Shown: positions 6,111 to 13,243, numbered from the stretch's first letter. The stretch: DNA of 13,690 bases from an uncultured Ruminococcus sp. (GCA_937901485.1 CALGTT010000385.1:1-13690), one strand, 5' to 3'. Translations and numbers: made by a program. Notes: generated from the sequence alone by a model not told the origin.

Positions 6111-8399
6111 ATGAGAAAACATGTTTATTTATGGGTTGAATTAGCGTTTGCTCTGCTGTGCTACTGGGTGTACCGCTTTGCACGCGACCATTCCGATAAA
6201 GCCCTTCTGATCCTGAATATTTTCCTTCTGTCAATCGTCATGGCAACGCTGATCTTTGTCATCATCATGCACTCCTATCGGAGAAGCCATTCCTCCGTCG
6301 GTATTTCACGGCTTTGTGAAATGGTGCTCAATCTGGACGTTCCGGCGTTTATCTGGGCGGATGATATGTCCACGCTGTTCACCAATGAGGCAATGGACGA
6401 GATCCTCGGCATCAGCGAAAGCGAAGATCCCGGTGACAGTGCGGTACTGCTCACCTCCCTGTTCCACAAAATGGGACTGACTCCGCGTGATGCGGCAGAA
6501 CGCCTTGCGGGACGCACCTACCGCTGTGTGCTCCATGATGAGGATACCCCGAACCGCTACATCAGCTGGAGTACCACGGTCATGAAAGAAGGGGCATATG
6601 CATCGCTCTATTTCACGATCGGCTTTGAAATGACCGAGCTTGTGGCAGCAAAGCAGAGCCTGACGACCTACGCGCAGGAGCTGGCGGCATCCGAAAGCCG
6701 CTATGCCCTTTCTATGAAGCTCTCCGGCATTGGTATCCTGTTGTGCGAGAGCATCCATGATGTGTACTATGTGTCCGAGGAAGCCAAGAAATTTCTGGGC
6801 ATTGAAGAGAATGAGATCACCTTTGCGGATTTCCGCATGAAGCTGCATCCGGATGACAGACTGGTGTTCGATGACTACCTCAACAAGATCCGCAACGCCG
6901 AAAAGACCGCTGCCTGGAGCAAACCGCGCACAATGGAGCTGCGCATCCGCGCAGAAGCCGGCAAGCCCTATGTCTGGTATTCCTACCATTACCACGAAAA
7001 TCTGACCTATACCACCGGCAGACCGATCATCGGCGGTGCGCTCATTGACATCACCAGCGAGAAGTACAAGGACGCGACGATCGAACGTCTGGCGTTTCTG
7101 GATGAAATCACAGAGATCGCCAACCGCAATAAGCTCATGCAGGATGGACCGGAAATCTACGAACGCTGCAAGGCGATGGGAACCTCCTGCTGGATCATTG
7201 TGCTGGATATCGACCGTTTCCACATCATCAACGACAGCACAGGTTATGAAAACGGTGACAAGATCCTGCGCAATTTCGCGCATATTCTCTGCAAGTACGC
7301 CACACCCGGCGGATTTGCGGCGCGTGTGAGCGCGGATAATTTCGCGCTGATCGTGCATGATTACAGTGACTACGGCGACGAGGACCTCCCCATTCGCACG
7401 ATCGAACGCATCCGCCTGGACATGACGGAGCAGGCTGACACAGCCTTTGCATCTCTGGCAATTACCTGCTCGGCAGGCTTTGCACGCATTCCGTCCGACG
7501 GTGACAGCTTCACACAGGCTCTGGAACATGCAGAATTCGCGCTTGCCATGGGCAAGGGTGAGCTGTCCTACATGATGGGCTATGATGCAACGATGCATCA
7601 GGAGATCGTCAATCAGGGTGAGATGGAGAAGGAACTGACCGCGGCGATCGCCAAGCGTGAATTCCAGCTCTACTACCAGCCGAAGGTAGATCTGCACACC
7701 GAAAAGATCATCGGTGCAGAGGCACTCATCCGCTGGCTGAAACCCGACGGCACGATGGTTTCTCCGAACGTGTTCATTCCGATCGCAGAGCGGACAGGTC
7801 TGATCTCGGAGATCAGCCACTTTGTACTGGAGGAGGCATGTTCACAGAACGGACTCTGGCAGAAAAACCAGTTCACGCCGATCGTGATGTCCATCAATTT
7901 TGCATCCGGTGATTTCTACCAGAAGAATATCTGCGAAACCATCCGCGATGTGCTGGTGCGTTCCGGTCTGGATTCCAAATGGCTGGAGCTGGAGCTGACG
8001 GAGCGTCTGGCTCTGGGCGATGTAGATTTCACCGTGCAGCAAATGAATGCACTGCGTGATATGGGCATTCTTCTGGCACTGGACGATTTCGGCACGGGTT
8101 ATTCCTCCCTGAGCTACATACAGCTCCTGCCGCTGACACTGCTCAAGCTCGACCGTTCGTTCATCATTGAGATCGAAACGGACACGGTGGCGCAGGAGAT
8201 CGTTTCGGCGGTCATCAAGATCGCAAAATCCATGCACATTGAAACCATTGCAGAGGGCGTGGAATTTGAAGGACAGGCAAAGATGCTGCGCGATATGGGC
8301 TGTGACTATGTACAGGGCTATCTCTACGGAAAGCCCATGCCTGCGGCACAATTTGAAAAGCGTCTTGCAGAGCAGACTGTGCAGCTTGAAAAGCTGTAA
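6111..8399 (+). CDS. Membrane-anchored PAS-GGDEF-EAL protein, probable c-di-GMP phosphodiesterase
   Basis: This 762-residue protein begins with two membrane helices (~6-23 and ~33-53), followed by a PAS-like region (~70-180) and a second PAS domain with PAC tail (~197-320). A GGDEF domain (~325-490) and an EAL domain (~505-755) complete it. In the GGDEF domain the GTP-contacting residues remain (DIDRF 366-370, N374), but the signature is SADNF (407-411) and the RxxD inhibitory site is replaced by TPGG (398-401), so cyclase activity is unlikely. The EAL domain keeps EAL (537-539), an ELTE motif, DDFGTGYSS (658-666), LKLDRSF, AEGVE and QGYLYGKPM, so it should cut c-di-GMP to pGpG. The start has no in-frame alternative nearby; its ribosome site is distant and separated by a hairpin. 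It is followed after 23 bases by the HlyIII-like gene. The signals sensed by the PAS domains are unknown. Confidence 0.92.
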   Translation: MRKHVYLWVELAFALLCYWVYRFARDHSDKALLILNIFLLSIVMATLIFVIIMHSYRRSHSSVGISRLCEMVLNLDVPAFIWADDMSTLFTNEAMDEILGISESEDPGDSAVLLTSLFHKMGLTPRDAAERLAGRTYRCVLHDEDTPNRYISWSTTVMKEGAYASLYFTIGFEMTELVAAKQSLTTYAQELAASESRYALSMKLSGIGILLCESIHDVYYVSEEAKKFLGIEENEITFADFRMKLHPDDRLVFDDYLNKIRNAEKTAAWSKPRTMELRIRAEAGKPYVWYSYHYHENLTYTTGRPIIGGALIDITSEKYKDATIERLAFLDEITEIANRNKLMQDGPEIYERCKAMGTSCWIIVLDIDRFHIINDSTGYENGDKILRNFAHILCKYATPGGFAARVSADNFALIVHDYSDYGDEDLPIRTIERIRLDMTEQADTAFASLAITCSAGFARIPSDGDSFTQALEHAEFALAMGKGELSYMMGYDATMHQEIVNQGEMEKELTAAIAKREFQLYYQPKVDLHTEKIIGAEALIRWLKPDGTMVSPNVFIPIAERTGLISEISHFVLEEACSQNGLWQKNQFTPIVMSINFASGDFYQKNICETIRDVLVRSGLDSKWLELELTERLALGDVDFTVQQMNALRDMGILLALDDFGTGYSSLSYIQLLPLTLLKLDRSFIIEIETDTVAQEIVSAVIKIAKSMHIETIAEGVEFEGQAKMLRDMGCDYVQGYLYGKPMPAAQFEKRLAEQTVQLEKL

Positions 8400-8422
8400 T
8401 CCGGATACGGGAGGTCATTCCT

Positions 8423-9091
8423 ATGAGCAAACAAACTGATCTGACCAAAAAGCCCCGCCGCGCCTATTCGCTCGGCGAGGAAATCTTCAACTCGGTGACG
8501 CATGGCGTGGGTGCACTGCTTTCCATCGCGGGATGCGCGATCCTGATCGTGTTCTGCGCCATCAACCGCGGCGCAATGGAGGTCATTTCCGCGTCCATTT
8601 TCGGCGCATCCCTCATCATTCTCTATACCATGTCCACGCTCTATCACGCGATCGTGCCGCCGCTGGCAAAAAAGGTCTTTCAGATCCTCGACCACAATAC
8701 CATCTTCCTGCTGATCGCCGGCACATATACGCCGTTCTGCCTTTGCTGTATCAAGCCGATGTGGCTGGGCTGGACGATTTTCGGGTGCATCTGGGGTGCG
8801 GCAGTGTTCGGCATTGTGATGAGTTCCATCAATCTCGAAAAATTCCGCAAAATTTCGACCTTTTGCTATATCCTCATGGGCTGGGGCATCATCCTTGCGG
8901 TCAAGCCCCTTTATCAGGGCATCCCGAAAATCAGCCTGATCATGCTGATCATCGGCGGTGTGCTCTATTCGCTCGGCGTGATCTTCTATGTGAAAAAGAA
9001 TATCCGCTACATGCACTCCATCTGGCATATCTTTGTGGTCGGTGGAAGTGTACTGCACTGGTTTTCCATTTTATTTGCGATTGGACTGTAA
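8423..9091 (+). CDS. trhA: HlyIII/PAQR-family membrane protein (TrhA-like)
   Basis: This 222-residue, seven-helix membrane protein belongs to the hemolysin III/PAQR family. The cytoplasmic start carries EEIFNSVTHGVGA. The conserved metal-site residues are present: S71-TLY-H75, D90-H91, and H198-SIW-H202 near the C-terminus. In eukaryotic relatives these bind zinc; bacterial TrhA proteins are linked to membrane-fluidity homeostasis, and the historic 'hemolysin' label is weakly supported. The length is normal for bacterial members. GGGAGG lies about 8 bases before the ATG. The 23-base gap after the GGDEF/EAL gene indicates co-transcription, but a functional link to c-di-GMP is not shown by the sequence. 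Confidence 0.92.
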   Translation: MSKQTDLTKKPRRAYSLGEEIFNSVTHGVGALLSIAGCAILIVFCAINRGAMEVISASIFGASLIILYTMSTLYHAIVPPLAKKVFQILDHNTIFLLIAGTYTPFCLCCIKPMWLGWTIFGCIWGAAVFGIVMSSINLEKFRKISTFCYILMGWGIILAVKPLYQGIPKISLIMLIIGGVLYSLGVIFYVKKNIRYMHSIWHIFVVGGSVLHWFSILFAIGL

Positions 9092-9103
9092 AACGGCAGT
9101 TTC

Positions 9104-9210
9104 GCAGGGGGACGCTGTCCCCCTGCACCCCCTGCCAAAGGGATGGAATCCCTTTGGAATCCCATAGCATTTTCAAAATATCCCCGATGGAGATATTTTG
9201 AAAATGTTAT
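9104..9210. repeat. Three-hairpin intergenic palindromic element
   Basis: Three stem-loops follow one another in the gap between trhA and pfkA. (1) GCAGGGGGAC (9104-9113) with GTCCCCCTGC (9117-9126), loop GCT. (2) CCAAAGGGAT (9135-9144) with ATCCCTTTGG (9148-9157), loop GGA. (3) ATAGCATTTTCAAAATATC (9164-9182) with the complementary arm at 9192-9210, 19 pairs with a single G-T wobble. None is followed by a clear T-run. The compact palindromic layout resembles REP/MITE-like intergenic elements; I cannot test copy number here. They may also act as 3' mRNA stabilisers or weak terminators for the trhA operon. Confidence 0.7.
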
Positions 9211-9295
9211 CAATCAAAGAACCCTATTCTTGGGCAGAAATGCAGAGGAACAGAATCCCCTGTCAATCGCGTTTTTCAGCCCAATTTCATATACA

Positions 9296-9302
9296 AGGAG
9301 GA
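9296..9302 (+). promoter_or_regulatory. Strong ribosome binding site of pfkA
   Basis: A perfect AAGGAGG lies 7 bases before the ATG at 9310. No convincing -35/-10 pair is seen in 9211-9295, so the promoter of pfkA is unresolved. Confidence 0.8.
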
Positions 9303-9309
9303 AAACTAT

Positions 9310-10386
9310 ATGAAAAAGCGTATCGGTATCTTAACCAGCGGCGGTGACTGTCCGGGTCTGAATGCGACCATCCGCGGTGTTGCAAAGGCTTGCTTTGAGC
9401 AGTTCGGCGAGGACAATGTGGAGATGGTGGGCATTTCCAACGGCTACTATGGTCTGATTCACGGACTGACCAAGGAAATGCAGCCCTCCGATTTTTCCGG
9501 CATTCTGACGCAGGGCGGTACGATTCTGGGCACAAAGCGTCAGCCGTTCAAGATGATGACAGTCATCGGGGACGACAATGTGGACAAAGTGCGCAACATG
9601 AAGGAAACCTACAAGCGCGAAAAGCTCGACTGCCTGCTGACGCTCGGCGGAAACGGCACACACAAGACCTCGAAGCTTCTGGCGGACGAGGGGCTGAACG
9701 TCATCGGTCTGCCCAAGACCATCGACAACGACATCTACGGCACGGATGTGACATTCGGCTTCCACACGGCTGTGGACATTGCCACCGATGCCATCGACAG
9801 ACTGCACACGACTGCGGCTTCCCATTCCCGTATCATCGTCTGCGAGATCATGGGCAACAAGGCTGGCTGGCTGACGCTGTATTCCGGTATTGCAGGCGGT
9901 GCGGATATCATCCTGCTCCCCGAAATTCCGTATGACATCGAAAAGGTCTGCGATGCAGTGGTCAAGAGAAGTGTGAAGGGCAAGACCTTCTCCATTCTGG
10001 CAGTTGCTGAGGGCGTGTATGACGTGCAGGAGGCTGCTCTGAAGAAGAAGGAGCGCGAGAAGCTCCGCGCAGAGAACGGCAACGCGACCGTGCGGATTGC
10101 CAAGGATATTGAAGCACGCACAGGCATTGAAGCGCGTGTTTGTGTGCCCGGTCACATGCTCCGCGGCGGTTCTCCGTCGGCGTATGACAGAATGCTGGCG
10201 ACGCAGTTCGGTGTTCATGCCGCAAAGCTGATCGCACAGGAGAAGTTCGGCAGAACGGTTGCCTATGTCGATGGTAAGATCACTTCCAACAAGCTTGCGG
10301 ATATTGCAGGCAAGAAGAAGCTTGTTGATCCGAAGTGTCAGGAAGTACAGGCGGCAAGAGATCTGGGAATTTCGTTTGGAGATTAA
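9310..10386 (+). CDS. pfkA: 6-phosphofructokinase
   Basis: This 358-residue enzyme phosphorylates fructose 6-phosphate to fructose 1,6-bisphosphate in glycolysis. GILTSGGDCPGLNATIRG (5-22) is the N-terminal phosphate-binding loop. PKTIDND (135-141) holds the catalytic aspartate, and MGNKAGWLTL plus PGHMLRGG are further family signatures. The second loop is GGNGTH (113-118), where E. coli PfkA has GGDGS. So the metal-binding Asp103 is Asn here, residue 104 is Gly (ATP type) and residue 124 is Lys (common in PPi enzymes and in actinobacterial-type ATP enzymes). ATP as donor is more likely because of Gly104, but PPi or mixed use is not excluded. It appears to be a single-gene unit between a palindromic element and a convergent terminator. 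Confidence 0.93.
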   Translation: MKKRIGILTSGGDCPGLNATIRGVAKACFEQFGEDNVEMVGISNGYYGLIHGLTKEMQPSDFSGILTQGGTILGTKRQPFKMMTVIGDDNVDKVRNMKETYKREKLDCLLTLGGNGTHKTSKLLADEGLNVIGLPKTIDNDIYGTDVTFGFHTAVDIATDAIDRLHTTAASHSRIIVCEIMGNKAGWLTLYSGIAGGADIILLPEIPYDIEKVCDAVVKRSVKGKTFSILAVAEGVYDVQEAALKKKEREKLRAENGNATVRIAKDIEARTGIEARVCVPGHMLRGGSPSAYDRMLATQFGVHAAKLIAQEKFGRTVAYVDGKITSNKLADIAGKKKLVDPKCQEVQAARDLGISFGD

Positions 10387-10526
10387 GCGCAGAGCCTGCG
10401 CTGGCAGACGCATTTGGAAACGAACCTATAAGGAAAAGTTTCTGTTTTGCGATATTACTTTTGTAACCGCATGATGCTTGCTTCGCAGAGCATCATCGCT
10501 CTTGTATGGAGCGCAGAGCCTGCGCT
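10386..10526. repeat. Repeat-rich spacer with two copies of a 17-bp palindrome
   Basis: AGCGCAGAGCCTGCGCT occurs identically at 10386-10402 (overlapping the last base of the pfkA stop) and 10510-10526; each copy folds as a 7-bp stem with a 3-base loop. Between them ATGATGCT (10471-10478) pairs with AGCATCAT (10489-10496), with an inner TGC/GCA extension. The 8-mer CGCAGAGC recurs at 10388, 10484 and 10512. CGCTC (10497-10501) can also pair with GAGCG (10509-10513). There is no coding potential I trust. It could be a small repeat element or a structured 3' UTR. Confidence 0.65.
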
Positions 10527-10535
10527 ATCATATAA

Positions 10536-10572
10536 CAAACGCCCACCCCCTGTTTTTGGGGATGGGCGTTTG
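10536..10572. terminator. Bidirectional-type terminator hairpin between convergent genes
   Basis: CAAACGCCCA (10536-10545) pairs perfectly with TGGGCGTTTG (10563-10572). After one mismatch, CCCC (10547-10550) pairs with GGGG (10558-10561). It lies between pfkA (+) and the small membrane-protein gene (-). The T residues are at the stem base and there is no long T-run on either side, so termination efficiency is uncertain. Confidence 0.7.
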
Positions 10573-10588
10573 ATGTATGCTCTTCCGT

Positions 10589-10879
10589 TTAACCAAACCA
10601 TTTCATACAGGCAACAATTGTGATAAACACTGCCACTGCAAAGGAAAAGATCGACAAGACCTTGCTGGTTTTCCACTCACGGATGCCCTGTGCAATCATG
10701 GTCACACCCACCAGGGGCATATAAATGTTGTCCGCATTTTTCATTACACCGATCAGTCCCAAAATGGCAAATACAATCACGCCGATGCTGGCAATCATGC
10801 CAATCATCGCGGCTATTTTCGCATACAGCGGGCGTTCCCGCCATATCTGTACAATACGTTCTTTTGTTTCTTGTTTCAT
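10589..10879 (-). CDS. Small three-helix membrane protein, unknown function
   Basis: This 96-residue protein starts MKQETKERIVQIWRERP (basic, cytoplasmic) and has about three hydrophobic segments: ~20-45, ~52-66 and ~74-92. I do not recognise a family with confidence. An upstream ATG at 10894 is in frame, but its codons form the ribosome site GGAGGG 8 bases before the ATG at 10879, so the shorter start is preferred. It is the only minus-strand gene seen, convergent to pfkA and divergent from the aconitase operon, with its own consensus promoter. Confidence 0.8.
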   Translation of the reverse strand: MKQETKERIVQIWRERPLYAKIAAMIGMIASIGVIVFAILGLIGVMKNADNIYMPLVGVTMIAQGIREWKTSKVLSIFSFAVAVFITIVACMKWFG

Positions 10880-10921
10880 AAAATGTCCCTCCATTGATTA
10901 GAATAGCAAGCTGACAATGAT

Positions 10922-10950
10922 ATTATAGCACATTGTTATGAAAATGTCAA
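10922..10950 (-). promoter_or_regulatory. SigA-type promoter of the small membrane-protein gene
   Basis: On the minus strand, TTGACA (10950-10945) and TATAAT (10927-10922) are perfect consensus boxes 17 bases apart, with a TGC just before the -10 (extended -10). It faces away from the aconitase promoter; the two -35 boxes are about 73 bases apart. Confidence 0.92.
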
Positions 10951-10998
10951 TATCAAGTTGCTTATGATTGCAATGAGGAATGCTTGCGATAAACAGTT

Positions 10999-11020
10999 TT
11001 TCACAAAAATCTTTGTGAAA
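10999..11020. promoter_or_regulatory. Perfect 22-bp inverted repeat upstream of the aconitase promoter
   Basis: TTTCACAAA (10999-11007) and TTTGTGAAA (11012-11020) form a perfect 9-4-9 palindrome that ends four bases before the -35 box. It lies upstream of transcription, so it is more likely a protein-binding site than an RNA structure. Confidence 0.6.
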
Positions 11021-11030
11021 TTCTTGACAA
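11013..11030. promoter_or_regulatory. Rex-like operator overlapping the aconitase -35 box
   Basis: TTGTGAA (11013-11019), four bases, then TTGACAA (11024-11030) differs at one arm position from the Rex consensus TTGTGAA-N4-TTCACAA. It covers the whole -35 box TTGACA (11024-11029), so a bound repressor would block RNA polymerase. A further half-site, TTCACAA, is at 11000-11006. Rex releases DNA when NADH is high. The assignment rests on sequence match only, and the mismatch falls within the -35 consensus itself. Confidence 0.5.
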
Positions 11031-11052
11031 AGGGGCTTTTTTGTAGTAAAAT
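11024..11052 (+). promoter_or_regulatory. SigA-type promoter of the aconitase operon
   Basis: A perfect TTGACA (11024-11029) and TAAAAT (11047-11052, one mismatch) are 17 bases apart. Transcription should start near 11059, giving a leader of about 40 bases with AAAGGA (11085-11090) 8 bases before the ATG. Confidence 0.88.
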
Positions 11053-11098
11053 AATAAGTATAGTGGAAAGCTATATCATTTTGAAAGGACTGATTACA

Positions 11099-13036
11099 AT
11101 GGGTTTGACATTAACTGAAAAGATCCTGCGTGCACATCTCGTAGACGGTGAGCCGGTCAAGGGTCAGGAGATCGGTATCCGTATCGACCAGACACTGACA
11201 CAGGACGCAACAGGTACAATGGCGTATCTGGAATTTGAGGCGATGGGTGTGCCGAGAGTGCGCACAGAGCGCAGTGTAGCGTATATCGACCACAACACCC
11301 TCCAGAATGGTTTTGAAAATGCGGATGACCATCGTTTCATCGGCTCTGTTGCCAAGAAGCATGGCATTCACTTCTCCCGTCCCGGCAATGGTATCTGCCA
11401 TCAGGTGCATCTGGAACGCTATGGCATTCCGGGCAAGACGCTGATCGGCTCTGACAGCCACACTCCCACAGGCGGCGGTATCGGTATGATCGCCATCGGT
11501 GCAGGCGGTCTGGACGTTGCAGTTGCAATGGGCGGCGGTGCATACTACATCACCTATCCGCAGGTTGTCAAGGTAAATCTGACAGGCAAGCTCTCTCCGT
11601 GGGTGGCTGCAAAGGATGTCATCCTCGAAGTACTGCGCAGACTGTCCGTTAAGGGCGGCGTTGGCAAGGTGATCGAGTACTGCGGCGAGGGTGTCAAGAC
11701 ACTTTCCGTTCCGGAACGTGCAACCATCACCAACATGGGTGCTGAGCTGGGTGCAACTACTTCCATCTTCCCGTCCGACGAGATCACCAAGCAGTTCCTC
11801 GAAGCACAGGGCAGAGGCGAAGTTTGGAGCGAGCAGTCCGCTGATGCTGATGCTGTTTATGATGAAGTGGTTGACATCAACCTCTCTGAGCTTGTTCCGC
11901 TGGCTGCATGTCCGCATTCCCCGGACAATGTAAAGAGCTGTGAGGAAATCGGCAAGCTGAAGATCGATCAGGTCTGCATCGGTTCCTGCACAAACTCCTC
12001 CCTCCTCGATATGATGAAGGTGGCACATATCCTCAAGGGCAAGACCGTACATCCGGACGTTTCCCTGTCCATCGCTCCCGGTTCTAAGCAGGTGCTGAAT
12101 ATGATGGCGGACATGGGACTGCTGTCCATCATGATCGCGGCTGGCGCGAGAATCCTTGAATCCGCTTGCGGCCCTTGCATCGGTATGGGACAGTCCCCGA
12201 ATTCCGGCGGTATTTCCCTGCGTACCTTCAACAGAAACTTCCTCGGACGTTCCGGAACCAAGGACGGTCAGATCTATCTGGTATCCCCTGAGCTGGCTGC
12301 AATTTCCGCAGTCACAGGCTATCTGACAGATCCCCGTGAGATCGGCGAAATGCCGGAATTTGTACTGCCGGAGAAGTTTACAGTCAATGACAACATGATC
12401 GCACTGCCTGCATCCGAGGAAGAAGCGGCAGATGTGGAGATCCTGCGCGGTCCGAACATCAAGCCCTATCCGGAGACTGCTCCGCTGGAAGCTTCCATCG
12501 AAGCACCGGTTTCCCTCAAGGTTGAGGACAATATCACCACCGACCACATCATGCCGGCTGGAGCAAAGATCCTGCCCCTGCGTTCTAATATCCCTGCAAT
12601 TTCCCAGCACTGCTTCACTGTATGTGACGAGGCATTCCCGGCTCGTGCAAAGGAACTGGGCAAGAGCATCATCGTGGGTGGCTCTAACTATGGTCAGGGT
12701 TCTTCCAGAGAACATGCGGCTCTCGCTCCCCTGTATCTGGGCATCAAGGCGGTTCTCGTGAAGTCCTTCGCAAGAATCCACCGCGCAAACCTCGTGAATG
12801 CCGGTATCCTGCCGCTGACATTTGTCAATGAAGCAGATTATGACGCGATCTCTCAGGGCGATGTACTGGAACTGGCTGACATCCGTGCAAAGGTAGAGGC
12901 TGGCGAAACACAGTTCAATGTCATCAACAAGACGACCGGCAAGGAAATTCCGGTGCTCTGCGAGCTGACGGGCAGAACCAAGGACATCATGCTGGCTGGC
13001 GGTCTGCTGGATTACACCAGAGAGAACCTCAAGTAA
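11099..13036 (+). CDS. acn: Aconitate hydratase (4Fe-4S)
   Basis: This 645-residue enzyme interconverts citrate and isocitrate via cis-aconitate. It resembles the shorter clostridial/'Aquifex-type' aconitases (related to LeuC/LeuD in one chain) rather than the ~900-residue AcnA. The N-terminal catalytic region has YIDHNTLQ and GSDSHTPTGGG. The cluster cysteines are C297 in GSCTNSS, and C357 and C360 in CGPCIG. A swivel domain (~470-640) carries GSNYGQGSSREHAAL (528-542), including the catalytic SRE. The frame is open upstream to 10958, but the promoter lies there; ATG 11099 has AAAGGA 8 bases before it. Two genes follow closely, so it probably heads an operon. In a fermenting anaerobe its likely role is 2-oxoglutarate/glutamate supply; that is inference. 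Confidence 0.94.
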   Translation: MGLTLTEKILRAHLVDGEPVKGQEIGIRIDQTLTQDATGTMAYLEFEAMGVPRVRTERSVAYIDHNTLQNGFENADDHRFIGSVAKKHGIHFSRPGNGICHQVHLERYGIPGKTLIGSDSHTPTGGGIGMIAIGAGGLDVAVAMGGGAYYITYPQVVKVNLTGKLSPWVAAKDVILEVLRRLSVKGGVGKVIEYCGEGVKTLSVPERATITNMGAELGATTSIFPSDEITKQFLEAQGRGEVWSEQSADADAVYDEVVDINLSELVPLAACPHSPDNVKSCEEIGKLKIDQVCIGSCTNSSLLDMMKVAHILKGKTVHPDVSLSIAPGSKQVLNMMADMGLLSIMIAAGARILESACGPCIGMGQSPNSGGISLRTFNRNFLGRSGTKDGQIYLVSPELAAISAVTGYLTDPREIGEMPEFVLPEKFTVNDNMIALPASEEEAADVEILRGPNIKPYPETAPLEASIEAPVSLKVEDNITTDHIMPAGAKILPLRSNIPAISQHCFTVCDEAFPARAKELGKSIIVGGSNYGQGSSREHAALAPLYLGIKAVLVKSFARIHRANLVNAGILPLTFVNEADYDAISQGDVLELADIRAKVEAGETQFNVINKTTGKEIPVLCELTGRTKDIMLAGGLLDYTRENLK

Positions 13037-13045
13037 GCTTCGCCT

Positions 13046-13243
13046 ATGACAACTATGTTACGACGTATCCGCATCCGTTCTGTAGAGGATATCGGACTGC
13101 TCATTGTCCTTGCGGTGATCGTGATCGGTCTGCGGTATTTCCTCCCGAAATACTTCATGCAGGACGTTTCCGAGCGCACACTTGACTTCATCTGCTATGG
13201 TGCAGCGATCGTGCTCGGTATCCTCTGGGTTTTCATTACCTGA
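13046..13243 (+). CDS. Small two-helix membrane protein, unknown function
   Basis: This 65-residue protein has a basic start (MTTMLRRIRIR) and two hydrophobic helices, ~16-34 and ~47-64, joined by a charged loop (PKYFMQDVSERT). No family is recognised. It begins 9 bases after the aconitase stop and ends 8 bases before the next ATG, so it sits tightly in the operon. No clear ribosome site precedes the ATG at 13046 or the in-frame ATG at 13055; translation may depend on coupling to aconitase. The tight fit and sensible topology argue that it is real. Confidence 0.65.
   Translation: MTTMLRRIRIRSVEDIGLLIVLAVIVIGLRYFLPKYFMQDVSERTLDFICYGAAIVLGILWVFIT

Noticed and set aside
5905..6114. 69-codon + frame ending in an ATGA overlap with the GGDEF/EAL start
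   Set aside because: It starts on TTG inside the terminator stem and runs through the promoter, so it cannot be translated whole. The part after the transcription start has only a GTG (6061) with no ribosome site. A 14-codon GTG frame at 6098-6139 is also too weak to call.
8423..9091. Annotation as a true hemolysin
   Set aside because: The HlyIII name is historical; the visible motifs support only the PAQR/TrhA membrane family, not cytolytic activity.
9104..9126. GC-rich hairpin as the intrinsic terminator of the trhA operon
   Set aside because: The stem is perfect but is followed by ACCCCCTGCC rather than a T-run, so intrinsic termination is not supported; it is listed as part of a repeat element instead.
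9211..9309. Promoter of pfkA
   Set aside because: TTGGGC (about 9229) and CAGAAT are too far from consensus with poor spacing, and CATATAC near 9288 has no convincing -35. No call made.
10958..11098. 47-residue N-terminal extension of aconitase
   Set aside because: The aconitase promoter (11024-11052) and operator lie inside it, and a good ribosome site precedes ATG 11099.
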